Origin: Pseudomonadales bacterium
GTDB taxonomy: Bacteria; Pseudomonadota; Gammaproteobacteria; Pseudomonadales; Azotimanducaceae
Direction: 5' to 3'
Assembly (NCBI GenBank): GCA_028280225.1
Contig: JANQMF010000036.1
Span: forward strand, 1-64,000
DNA: 64,000 nucleotides
Below are positions 18,544-28,200 of the stretch, one piece after another (within the stretch, counting starts at the first letter, position 1; each line of letters opens with the position of its first letter). A program made the translations under genes and the position numbers. The notes beneath the pieces are model-generated. The model saw nothing but the letters and a program-made list of their open reading frames with translations. It was not told the origin of the DNA and searched no databases.

Positions 18544-19722
18544 CTAACGACTACTTTGTTCAGGCTTGCTGATAACCGTAAACAAAGCAAAGCCGCACAA
18601 ACACAAAGTGATGAGCTGAAGATTAACCGCGTAAAATCCGAAATTGCTGATCAACAGCGACGCAAAAACCGGCCCGAGCACACCCCCTAAAAGCTGGGCC
18701 GCCGGGATCAGCCCGGCTGCCTGGCCGGTTGGATCGCTGCGGGTAATGGTAGACATGGCAAAGGGTAGGCTGAAGTTCCAGCCCAAATTCAACAGCAACA
18801 GGGCTGTTGCAAATTGCCAGGGAAGGGTAGCTACTTCTAAGATCAGGGCGTATATCAATAAAAGGCCCAGAGATAGGGCAAGGGCATTGGCAACGCTCAG
18901 ACGGGTACTTAACATGCCCGCGGCAATAGCCCCCGCGGCCCCGGCGATGGCCGCCAGCGCAAAGGCACTGCCGATGGTTTCCGCATTCAGGCCCATATAG
19001 TTTCCAGCCCGTTCCAGAAATGCGTAAGCGCCGTTTAAGCCTACAAATACCACGCACATCGCCAACAAACCAAAAAAGGGTGTGTAGTTGATTGAATGTG
19101 CGCTGGCTGGCCGGGACTCCGGCAAAACCCGGTTTTGCACAAAGGGTAAGGTGGGGAACAACCCCAACGTGAACAGCGCAAAAAAGATGAGCAGACCGTT
19201 AAACCCCAGGGTGGGTAACAAAAACACCGGGATCACAAACATGGACACACCGGCAACAATCACCTGGGTCGACAAGGCCACGGCAAAACCGCGGGTCGGG
19301 TCCTTGGCGGCTGCCAGCCCGGCAAGCGCCGGTACATAAATTATGCCCATGCCAAATCCCAGCAGAGTGATACATATCAGTATGCCGGGATAGACGGTGG
19401 TTTGGCTGAACAAGGCAATGGCCGCCAGGCTGATCAGTGCGCCGGTGGCCACCGCAATTTTATGGTTCAAGCGATTAACCCACAGGGGGGAAGTCATCAG
19501 GCTGAGCAGAGCGCCCAGTAGTCCCATGGAAATGATCGTCCCCAATCGGGTGGCGGAAAAACCATAAGCGTCCGCCAGGGCACCCACAATGACCGGCTGC
19601 AGATTAAATAACATAGCGCCCACCGTGGCCACGTACGCCAGGGCCGCTACCCTGGGTTCCGGGTTTGCCGCCGCGTTAGGCGGATCTGAACGGGAATGGT
19701 TGATGCCCCTTGTCCTTAACAA
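18544..19722 (-). CDS. MFS transporter
   Basis: This 392-residue protein has about twelve hydrophobic segments in two halves, as in the major facilitator superfamily. The loop after helix 2 reads SPLWVNRLNHKIAVATGA, a variant of the MFS motif between helices 2 and 3. The substrate cannot be told from sequence. The only early start is TTG at 19722, so the true start may be slightly downstream. It lies 18 bases after the HerA-like gene on the same strand, so the two may be co-transcribed. Confidence 0.82.
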   Translation of the reverse strand: MLRTRGINHSRSDPPNAAANPEPRVAALAYVATVGAMLFNLQPVIVGALADAYGFSATRLGTIISMGLLGALLSLMTSPLWVNRLNHKIAVATGALISLAAIALFSQTTVYPGILICITLLGFGMGIIYVPALAGLAAAKDPTRGFAVALSTQVIVAGVSMFVIPVFLLPTLGFNGLLIFFALFTLGLFPTLPFVQNRVLPESRPASAHSINYTPFFGLLAMCVVFVGLNGAYAFLERAGNYMGLNAETIGSAFALAAIAGAAGAIAAGMLSTRLSVANALALSLGLLLIYALILEVATLPWQFATALLLLNLGWNFSLPFAMSTITRSDPTGQAAGLIPAAQLLGGVLGPVFASLLISNFGFYAVNLQLITLCLCGFALFTVISKPEQSSR

Positions 19723-19740
19723 CTTAACCGGGGTACCGGA

Positions 19741-21264
19741 TCATTTTAATAAGGAGCCCAGTATGCCCCGAGCCAGTTTGGTACCCAGGGTTCGGCCCAC
19801 GCTGCGCAAGGCACTTTTGAAAAAAGCCTCACTCGCGCTTTGCCGGTTGGAACGGCGGCTGCTGCGGCGTTGGGTAGATTTTTTAGCAGCTCGGGCCCGT
19901 TCCTTTTCAGCCTTTAAACGCAACTTTTCAGCTTCTGCAGCCCGCTTGGCTTCAGCTTGCCTGGCCTGAGCTTCGGCGGCCCGGGTCTGCAACTGTTCGT
20001 ATGCTGACTGCCGGTCAATGGATTCATCATACTTGCCGCCTAAGGGTGAATTGGCGAGGAGTTTCTTACGCTCTGTATCTGTAATGGGGCCGATACGGGA
20101 TTCGGGAGGTGCCACGGTGGCTGCCACGGCAGAACAGGGCGCCCCGTTTTCATCCAGGGTGGATATCAGGGCTTCCCCAACCCCCAGGGTGGTTAAGATG
20201 TTCTGCACATCCAAACCCCGATCGTTGCGAAATCCCTGGGCAACACCGCGAAGAGCTTTCTGATCCCGAGGGGTAAAGGCACGCAGAGCGTGTTGTACCT
20301 TGAGGCCAAGCTGACCCAGAACGTTGTTGGGAATATCCGCCGGGTTTTGGGTGACCAGGTAAATCCCCACGGCTTTGGAGCGAATGAGCCGGAATACCTG
20401 TTCAACACGATCCAGCAGCCCCTTGGGCATGTCCTTAAACAGCAGGTGGGCTTCGTCGAAAAACAGCACCAGAACGGGCCTGTCCTGGTCACCGGCTTCC
20501 GGAAGTTCCTCAAACAGTTCGGACAATAACCACAGCAGGAAGGCTGCATAAAGCTTGGGGGATTCCCGGAGCAGCCGTTCCGAATCCAACAAACTGATGG
20601 CGCCAACCCCGGAGAAATCTTTTTGCATTAAATCCTGTAAAGACAGGGCAGGTTCGCCGAAAAACCGATCGCCCCCCTGTTCTTCCAGCACCAGCAAGCG
20701 CCGCTGGATGGCGCCTACCGAGGCGGCGGAGATGTTGCCGTATTTCTGTCGCAGGTCCTTGGCATGATCGGTCACAAAGGCCAACATGCTGCGCAGATCT
20801 TTCAAGTCCAGCAACAACATACCTTCATCGTCCGCAAGGGCAAAGCAGGCGTACAGAATACCGGTTTGGGTGTCGTTTAAATCCAGCAAGCTGGCAAGGA
20901 TATCCGGGCCCATTTCAGAAATGGTGGTGCGCACGGGGTGCCCGCGCTCACCAAAGATGTCCCAGCAAATTGTCGGATAACCCCGCAGTTGGTGATCGGT
21001 TATGCCAATAAGCTGGTTGCGGCGGTCAATCTCTTTGTGCGGCTTGCCGCTTTGGGAGATTCCACTTAAATCACCTTTAACGTCCGCGGCAAATACCGGT
21101 ACGCCGGCGCGGGCAAAAGCTTCAGCCAAGACTTGCAGGGTAACCGTCTTGCCGGTGCCGGTTGCCCCGGCCACCAGGCCGTGTCGATTGCTCATGAAAG
21201 TCAGCTGTTCAACGGTCTGATCTCCATCCCCCGCAAACAGCAATCCCGTAGGTTTGTCTGTCAT
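19741..21264 (-). CDS. HerA-like / DUF853 ATPase (YjgR family)
   Basis: The 507-residue product belongs to the helicase-HerA-like (DUF853, YjgR) family of unknown physiological role. Walker A is GLVAGATGTGKTVTLQVLAEAFARAG. Other family marks are VFAADVKGDLSGISQSG, GYPTICWDIFGERGHPVRTT, the Walker B VLVLFFDEAHLLF, and VGIYLVTQNPADIPNNVLGQLGLKVQHALRAFTPRDQKAL. The C-terminus carries a Glu/Ala/Lys/Arg coiled coil and a basic Arg/Ser tail. Length matches E. coli YjgR (about 500). The ATG is close to the start of the Walker A domain as expected. Confidence 0.88.
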   Translation of the reverse strand: MTDKPTGLLFAGDGDQTVEQLTFMSNRHGLVAGATGTGKTVTLQVLAEAFARAGVPVFAADVKGDLSGISQSGKPHKEIDRRNQLIGITDHQLRGYPTICWDIFGERGHPVRTTISEMGPDILASLLDLNDTQTGILYACFALADDEGMLLLDLKDLRSMLAFVTDHAKDLRQKYGNISAASVGAIQRRLLVLEEQGGDRFFGEPALSLQDLMQKDFSGVGAISLLDSERLLRESPKLYAAFLLWLLSELFEELPEAGDQDRPVLVLFFDEAHLLFKDMPKGLLDRVEQVFRLIRSKAVGIYLVTQNPADIPNNVLGQLGLKVQHALRAFTPRDQKALRGVAQGFRNDRGLDVQNILTTLGVGEALISTLDENGAPCSAVAATVAPPESRIGPITDTERKKLLANSPLGGKYDESIDRQSAYEQLQTRAAEAQARQAEAKRAAEAEKLRLKAEKERARAAKKSTQRRSSRRSNRQSASEAFFKSALRSVGRTLGTKLARGILGSLLK

Positions 21265-21416
21265 ATTGTTACTTGTTATTGCTCACCTGGATCTAGTTGA
21301 CCCTATTTGGCGGCTTAATACAAAAATAATTGCCAGGAGCGGGTTAAGGGTTGCCGCAGCTACGCCGTGGGGTTAAACGTGGCACACTATGGGTCTCGAC
21401 AGTTCCTGGAGCGCCC

Positions 21417-21911
21417 ATGCACATCCGTCCCGGCCGGCAGTCCGACATTGAGCCGCTGAACGAAATATATAATTACTATATCCGGGAGACGCACTTTACC
21501 TTTGACCTTAAGGAAAAAACGCTCAACGAACGGACCCGGTGGCTGAGCCAATTTGCGCCGGGAACCCGGCATCAGTTGTTTGTTGCAACGGTTGACGAAC
21601 GGGTGGTGGGATATGCCAGCAGCACACAGTTCCGGCCCAAACAGGCTTATGAAACTTCGGTGGAAACCAGCATCTATCTGCACCCGGACAGCCATCACCG
21701 GGGGGTAGGAACCCGGCTTTATGAAACACTTTTTGCGGCGTTGTTGCCCCTGGATGTCCACCGTGCTTACGCGGGTATTACCCAGCCTAATGCCGCTTCT
21801 GCTGCGTTACACAAAAAGTTTGGCTTTGTACCCCTGGGCACCTACCGGGAAGTTGGGCGGAAGTTCGGCCGCTACTGGTCTGTGGATTGGTTTGAAAAAC
21901 AACTGGACTGA
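21417..21911 (+). CDS. GNAT N-acetyltransferase (Pat-like)
   Basis: This 164-residue GNAT enzyme resembles the phosphinothricin/methionine sulfone acetyltransferase group. Marks are MHIRPGRQSDIEPLNEIYNYYI, the TRHQLFVATVDERVVGYASSTQFRPKQAYETSVETSIYLHPDSHHRGVGTRLYE block with the acetyl-CoA motif (HRGVGTRL), and NAASAALHKKFGFVPLGTYREVGRKFGRYWSV. GGAG precedes the ATG at 21417. The frame is open from 21351, but the family start and the ribosome binding site favour the shorter form. The natural substrate is unknown. Confidence 0.85.
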   Translation: MHIRPGRQSDIEPLNEIYNYYIRETHFTFDLKEKTLNERTRWLSQFAPGTRHQLFVATVDERVVGYASSTQFRPKQAYETSVETSIYLHPDSHHRGVGTRLYETLFAALLPLDVHRAYAGITQPNAASAALHKKFGFVPLGTYREVGRKFGRYWSVDWFEKQLD

Positions 21912-22089
21912 TGGGTGAGCCTCAACATAGCCGGCAATACCCCCTACTACCCTGATGCGGGCCAAAAACAGTGTTGTGATTTAACGGAAACTTAACATTT
22001 GTACGGGAAACTGAACGGTTTACGGTATGGCCAAATAAGCCAATACGATAAAGCCACGGAACCGGGTGGCTACTCAACGCGGGGGAACT

Positions 22090-23112
22090 GTGTCAATCGA
22101 GTTATTTGCCATCGTTGGCTTTATGCTGGCGGCTTACTCCATCGTAGCTAATGATGCCATTCAGACGTTGGGCACATTTCTGGCCTCCAACGCCCAGCGC
22201 CCCTGGTGGGTGCTGTGGATTTTTGCCTCCTCCATTATTGTTGCCATTATGTTATATGCCTGGTTTTTCCTGGATGGTGACATTGGTTTTGGACGGCTGA
22301 ATCGAATTCCTTACCCGGAAAACGGGGTGCAATGGTGGCACGCGGTACCCCCGCTGATTCTGCTGTTTTTGACGCGGTACGGTATTCCGGTGTCCACCAC
22401 ATTTCTGGTGCTGACGCTATTTGCCATCACCGGTGGTGCCGCCACCGAGGGTGTAATGGCCAGTATGTTGACCAAATCTTTTCTGGGGTACGTGGTGGCA
22501 TTTTTTGTGGCCGGTGCGATTTATCTGATGGTGTCCAAGACATTCGAGGCCTGGATCATACGCACCCGCTCAGACCCGCCAAAAACACATTGGGTCGTCT
22601 TTCAATGGCTGTCGACCGGATTTTTGTGGAGCCAATGGCTGATGCAGGATCTGGCCAATATCTTTGTCTTCCTGCCCCGTACAACCACGGAAGTTGGCGG
22701 TCAGATTACGGTTACCTTTGATCCCACCCTCATTATCTTTTCCACCTTATTAATGTTGTTACTGCATGCCTACATATTTGCTACCCGGGGAGGTAAGATC
22801 CAGGAAATTGTCCGGGTTAAAATTAATACCAGTGATATACGCGCTGCCACCTTAGTGGACTTGATTTTTGGTCTTATACTCCTGGTCTTTAAGCAGTGGA
22901 ACGACATCCCCATGAGCACAACATGGGTGTTTTTGGGCTTGTTAGCCGGACGGGAGCTTGCGGTGGCTTGGCTGACCGGGGCGCGCAGTAACCGGGAAGC
23001 AGCCACGGATATCGCCACGGATATTGGCCGGGTTGCCTTTGGCCTGGTGATTAGCGTTATTCTTGCCTTCAGCATGCCCTGGGCCGCAACCGGCTCACTA
23101 CCGAAATTTTGA
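22090..23112 (+). CDS. multi-pass inner membrane protein, phosphate-transporter-like
   Basis: The 340-residue product has about nine to ten hydrophobic segments. The N-terminus IELFAIVGFMLAAYSIVANDAIQTLGTFLAS and the later TRYGIPVSTTFLVLTLFAITGG resemble the ANDA and GxPVSTT motifs of PiT-family inorganic phosphate transporters. A relation is therefore likely, but the protein is shorter and I would not assign a substrate. I chose the GTG at 22090, preceded by GGGGGA; a GTG at 22066 is also in frame. It converges with the amidase gene, overlapping it by 15 bases. Confidence 0.6.
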   Translation: MSIELFAIVGFMLAAYSIVANDAIQTLGTFLASNAQRPWWVLWIFASSIIVAIMLYAWFFLDGDIGFGRLNRIPYPENGVQWWHAVPPLILLFLTRYGIPVSTTFLVLTLFAITGGAATEGVMASMLTKSFLGYVVAFFVAGAIYLMVSKTFEAWIIRTRSDPPKTHWVVFQWLSTGFLWSQWLMQDLANIFVFLPRTTTEVGGQITVTFDPTLIIFSTLLMLLLHAYIFATRGGKIQEIVRVKINTSDIRAATLVDLIFGLILLVFKQWNDIPMSTTWVFLGLLAGRELAVAWLTGARSNREAATDIATDIGRVAFGLVISVILAFSMPWAATGSLPKF

Positions 23113-24510
23113 AGCAATCAAATTCAGATTAGCGCGATCTTCAATAGTCTGCGCCGCTTCAAGGCAAAGGTCTTCGCGAAATCGCCGGCTGATGATTTGT
23201 ACGGATTGCGGCAGTCCGGCAATGTTTGCCACCGGAACGGCCACCGCGGGCAGCCCCAACAAATTGACGACGGTAATCGTGTGTATTTGTGTTAACCAAC
23301 GGGCCAGCCATTCACGATCCAAATCCGAACCCACCGGCCAGGCCGGAATTGTGGCGATAGGGACGAGCAACAATGGGGTCCGCGTGAGCTGATCGTGCCA
23401 TTGGGCATAGATTTCCCCCCGCGCCATGAGGGGATCGTGAACAAGGTCGCCCTGGGCCTGGGACCAGGGCGCATCAAAAGCCTCCCAAAATTGATTGTAC
23501 TCAGCAGATATTACGCCAACGGGTGCTCGTTTAGGTTGTGGGGTCAGACGTCCGTATTGCCCCATAATCTGGACGTAGATTTTACCCGCATGGTGCAAAT
23601 CCGGTAGTTCAACGTTTTCCACCGGATGCCCGGCATCAGCCAGCATCCGAGCTGCCAGATCCATGGCTTTGCTGACCCGGGAATCGAGCTCCAGTCCGCA
23701 GACCCGGCCAACGGGTAAGGGTGAGCTTGGCTGAGGGCCACTGATGGGGGCAACAACATGCCAGGGATCCGAAGAGGGTTCTGCACACATGTGAGCAAAG
23801 GCCAAGGTCAAATCTTTCACCTGTCTTGCCATTGGACCGTGTGCGCTCAGCACTTGGAAGGCTGCGGGAATAGGATGTGTTGCTGTCCCGGTATTGGCAA
23901 TGGGAATGCGCCCTTGGGAAGGTTTAAGGGCGGCAACACCACAGCACTGGGCGGGCCAGCGCAAAGACCCGGCACCGTCGTTGCCGATCCCAAGGGATGA
24001 CATCCCGCTGGCCAGGGCAGCCGCTTCGCCGCCGCTGGAGCCGCCGGGCGTCAGACTGTGGTCGTGGGGGTTTTTGGTGTGCCCGTACAGTCCGTTGTGG
24101 GTGTGCCAGCGCATGCCAAACTCAGGCATGTTGGTACGGGCGATGGGAATGGCCCCCGCCCGGCGAAGTTGTGCAATATGTGGGGCGTCCCCTTCAGCAA
24201 TATGGTTACGCAGTGGAGAAATTCCCTGAGTAGTGGCGGAACCGGCAACATCCTGGTTTTCTTTAACGGTGATCGGAATGCCCAACAACGGTTTTTCGCG
24301 TAAGGCGTTGCTGCGCCGCCTGATCTTACGATCATATTCCGCGGCGGCAGACAGGGCGGTCTGCTCTAAAGTCACGGTCACCCCATTTACCTGTGGGTTC
24401 ACCTCCTGAATACGCTGCAAGAAGGCTTCAATGACCTCCTGGCAGGTAATCTGGCCGGATTTGATCAATGTCCCCAATTCGGTTGCACCCAGCATCCAAA
24501 GTTGTGTCAT
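23098..24510 (-). CDS. amidase signature family enzyme
   Basis: This 470-residue hydrolase cuts carbon-nitrogen amide bonds. The Ser-cisSer-Lys catalytic set is present: Lys in PITVKENQDV, the Gly/Ser-rich loop PGGSSGGEAAALASGMSSLGIGNDGAGSLRWPA with both serines. The start at 24510 is favoured by GAGG seven bases upstream; an earlier in-frame ATG at 24543 lacks one. The substrate cannot be inferred: GatA is unlikely, as no gatB/gatC is present. It marks the left edge of the accessory region. Confidence 0.88.
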   Translation of the reverse strand: MTQLWMLGATELGTLIKSGQITCQEVIEAFLQRIQEVNPQVNGVTVTLEQTALSAAAEYDRKIRRRSNALREKPLLGIPITVKENQDVAGSATTQGISPLRNHIAEGDAPHIAQLRRAGAIPIARTNMPEFGMRWHTHNGLYGHTKNPHDHSLTPGGSSGGEAAALASGMSSLGIGNDGAGSLRWPAQCCGVAALKPSQGRIPIANTGTATHPIPAAFQVLSAHGPMARQVKDLTLAFAHMCAEPSSDPWHVVAPISGPQPSSPLPVGRVCGLELDSRVSKAMDLAARMLADAGHPVENVELPDLHHAGKIYVQIMGQYGRLTPQPKRAPVGVISAEYNQFWEAFDAPWSQAQGDLVHDPLMARGEIYAQWHDQLTRTPLLLVPIATIPAWPVGSDLDREWLARWLTQIHTITVVNLLGLPAVAVPVANIAGLPQSVQIISRRFREDLCLEAAQTIEDRANLNLIASKFR

Positions 24511-24893
24511 CTTGAGCCTCGCCGTTGTTTGCGCGGTGGGCATATTAGGTTTAAAAAACGAAAATTACAGTCTTGTAATTTTATGCGATCTGATTACGCA
24601 GGCGCTTGCAGGTTGGTGAGCACTAACGCGCCCTTAGCCATACAGCAACGCTTGCCGGCGTGGTATGTAGCGTAATGGCCTATTTCCGTACCCACCCTGC
24701 GCGCTGACTGCAAAACATATTTACTAAGGTGCCGGTCACCGCCGGGCTGAATTTGTGGCCGCGCATTGTTTCCCGGCCGGAGTGCCGGGGGTTAGCGCTG
24801 AGAGGGTGTGCGCAACTTTGTTATGCGGGGAGTACCATCATTAAATCCGTGCCCGGCAGCTTTCACAGCTGAGGCTCTTGTCCGTCGCCTGAT
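24511..24893. other. gene-free stretch at the left edge of the accessory region
   Basis: No ORF with coding character is seen. The sequence holds a short inverted repeat near the amidase promoter side (AATTACAGTCTTGTAATT) and otherwise mixed, GC-rich sequence with no tRNA, integrase or repeat that I can recognise. It leads into the remnant of a giant gene. No copy of the tRNA-Ser 3' end found at 47.2 kb was noticed here. Confidence 0.4.
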
Positions 24894-25127
24894 TTGTCAA
24901 TGTCGATTGCCCCGGGGATCATGTATGCCTCTCAGCTCCTGCGGAATAAGAGTTACCGGTTTCCCGGCATAACTCATGTCCTGTTTAAGTATGCGTCTGG
25001 GGGTGTAAGTGTCATTGGGGATGATCTGAACAACGAATTAACACAAGCTAACAAGCGGTCGTTTGATACCTATCTTAAGGCGAATCATTTTCCCGATGCA
25101 GAACTTCGTAGGTGGTTAGATTGGTGA
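24894..25127 (+). pseudogene. C-terminal remnant of a third giant AAA+/transglutaminase gene
   Basis: The last about 65 codons (from about 24930) translate to a sequence that lines up with the C-termini of both giant proteins downstream. Shared landmarks in order are RFPGITHVLFKY (against RFPGVTHVLYKF and EFTGITHVEYC), a variable basic stretch, NHFPDA (against NNFPDE and HNFPDA), and a terminal aromatic W followed by the stop. The codons before that match nothing, so the break is probably near 24930. This is the scar of a deleted or recombined third tandem copy. It may still be an open frame but is unlikely to make a functional protein. Confidence 0.75.
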
Positions 25128-25242
25128 AGTTTTCAGGCTAAGTAAATCCGGTATATGCGGCGGATATGAATTGCTTGTTGCAGGATTTTTCAGCACGTGT
25201 GTCCGGATAAATCACTAGTGGGGGCTCACACGACCGCGTGAT

Positions 25243-25289
25243 GGCCGTCGACTTTAACTGTTACAGTCAGTTATTGCCGGAACCTGGTC
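25243..25289 (+). promoter_or_regulatory. conserved leader before giant gene 1
   Basis: The 47 bases before the start can be aligned with the 46 bases before giant gene 2. Both begin GGCCGTC, share GTCA-TTA in the middle, and end TGC(C/T)GGAACCT a few bases before the start codon. GGAA may serve as ribosome binding site. Conservation between diverged copies suggests promoter or translation signals duplicated with the gene. Confidence 0.45.
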
Positions 25290-28200
25290 ATGGTTACCCC
25301 CGAAGATCTTACGAACGATCCATTTACCCTTGTTGTTGCTAAAGAACCGGCACAAATCACCCGCACGGTGTCCGGCTTGTTACGGTGGTGTAAAGAAAAA
25401 AATAAATCCTGCCTGGTGCTGAACTTTAATGCCGCCCACCAGTGGGATGACGCCCTGCAGCGCATTCAGCCCAACCAGGGCAACATCGAAATCACCGACG
25501 GACCGTTGCTGAACCTGCTGATCCACACCAACGGCGAACGCCTTCTGGTGATCGACTGTCACGATTCCCAAGCCAAGCTGGTGGAGTCATTAAATGCCCT
25601 GTTTGATGACAAACCCTATCTACAAATCTCACCCACACAACAAAAACATCTTGATCTGGCCAAGGCCAGGATTGTCCTGCTGGTCACCCAACAGGACCTG
25701 CAGGACGGTAAGTTTTCCGAAGCCTTCTATTCCCGCCTGTCCCATATACAACTCAGCCAGCATGACTTTGCCCAGGCCAGCCCCAGCCAGATGTACTGGC
25801 CTGAAAAGCAAGTTGCGGCAACCCCGTATAAACGTCAGAACAACGACGTGACGGTCGACCTGGGACATGACCCGGATTGGCAGACCCCCTTGTGGGGGCG
25901 GTTTGTATCCACAAATGCCCAATGGTCCGTTGAAGCCGGGGGGTTACAAAAGGCGGTTGAGCAGAAAAAGCCGGTGCAATGTGTGCTGGTGAATACACCG
26001 TCCCCCCTGCCCAAGGACCTGCGCTACTTGATTGACCGGGCGCAAACACAACCCATAGACGTCTATGGTGAGGTGCTTGACCTGGGGCAGATCACCTTTG
26101 TGGACGGGGGTCAACAACAGCCGGACAAGCCACCCAAGGCGAAGGTGTATCAATACCGGGATCACCTTAACAAGCCGCTGTTCCCGGTGAATAGTGTGAC
26201 CGTGGAAGCCCTGTTTCAGACCATTTATCTGGACGAGAACCGTCACCTGACCAGCAAGCAAGGGCTGTTGGATAACAGCCTTAAGCGCAACCTGCTGATC
26301 AGCGGGCGGCTGTTACGTGCACAATGGCACCGTTTATGCCAACGGGCGGCTGGATATACCCTGTACCTGGGTAAAGGTGTGACGTGGCCCAAGGCTTTTC
26401 TGGGCAGTCCACCTAAAAAAAGTGCGGTCGTGGCCCAGACCCGGACGCTGGTGTGGTCCGATATGAACTCGCTGGAACGGTTGCGCAAAGATAAATACAA
26501 CACCGGGGTGTTTTATTGTCACGACCTGGGTCTGGGGACCACCTTGTTACACGCCTATGCGGAAAAAATAGGTGCAAAGATCAACTGGATCTATACCGTT
26601 AACGAAGATAAAGACGATGGACAACTGTTATCCCGTTATGACGCACAGCCGCAGGACAAGGTCAAAGAAGCGGTCAAAAACGACGAAAAATCCAATGTAG
26701 ATCAGGCCCCGGCGATCTGGGTTCCCCAACAGTTCGAACCTGTTGAAGGCCCTCTGCTCAAGCAGCTTCTGACAGAAGACCAAAAGGGGATCCTGCTGCT
26801 GAAGGCGGCGGACCTGGCGCCGGGGTTGCTGGAACATCTGGAAGTGGTCCTGCACCTGGGCCAGGTTCTGGTGGCGGGGCAACTACAGCCGGTAAAAAGA
26901 CGCTTATGGCTGCTGTTTGAAGACCACGTCACCCATCCGGCCCTGCAACATGCGCCCAGCCGGTATCGCTTGCAGGTTGATCAACCCAGACAGGTGTATC
27001 CACAGTTGCTGCGCGGCTCACACCGCGATACGCAAATTGCGGACACCACCCTTAAGCTTCTTCTGGATCTGGTGACCCAACTTAATGATCAAGTGCCCCA
27101 ACATACCCGGCTGAAAACCCCCCTCCACTTATCCTGGCAGCGGCTCCATGCGCTGTACAACGAACTGGCGGGGTTAAGCCACACGCAAGACGTACATGAG
27201 GTGGTGGACCGGCTGGTCTGGGGACACTTCTACGGTCAGGACCCGGAGGCCCGGGCGTATGCCGGGGTGCTGCTGAGGGCGGGCTTAGCGTCCCGGGACA
27301 CCGGGTATACGGTAGACATCACGGTCTTAGAGCAAGCCGTGGAAAACTGCGCAGACCTGTCCCGGTTCAGGGGGGTGTTCTGGCGGTTGTTGTCCAGTTT
27401 GAATGGGGCCTGTTTACGCGCCTTGGGTCTGGAGAAGGCACCGTTCCAGGGGGCAGGTTTGTCCCGCCCCCGACAGTACCTGCGTGCGTTGTTGTCCCGT
27501 TTTAACGGCAAGGATTTCAGCACCCGGACCCCGGGGTTGAGTACCCCCCTGGCCACACTTTGCCGCCGTTATGCCTTAGCCTGTGGGGTGACCGACTGGC
27601 CACTGATGTCAAGCCAGGTGGTAGACGAAAAGGAAGAAGAAAAAGACGACGACAAACACAACATCGACGTCATCGTCGACACCCCATCAGGCTCGTATCT
27701 ACCCCCGCGGGTCACCGTGTCCCATCCCAGCCACGCCTGGACCCGGCAAACCGATGAGGCGCTGCAACTTATCCGCCGTTACCCGGCGGTGGCCCTGTTG
27801 GGTCCGGCAGGGACGGGGAAAAGCCACTTTTTGCGGAAATTACAAACGTTTGCCAACAGCGCGCCTGACCAGAACAACAAAAACAAAACTCCAATGACCG
27901 TGCAACTGTTTGGCCCGTTGAACATCAGCCCCCACACCCATACCGGCAGCCCGGACTTTAACGCGGTGGTGGGCCGGTGGTTAGACCAAAAATCTGCACC
28001 CAATACCTGGTTTGTGCTGGCCCTGGACGAAGCCAACTTAAGGGACCAACGGTTGTGGAACCTGTGGCGGGACCTCAGCCAGGCCCAACCGGTGGTCTGG
28101 TGGCGGGGTAAATCCCATCCCTTAAGTCCCGGGCATAAGATTGTGGTGACCGGCAACCCGCCGGACTATGTGGGCCGGTTGCAGGGGTGGGTGATGCGGG

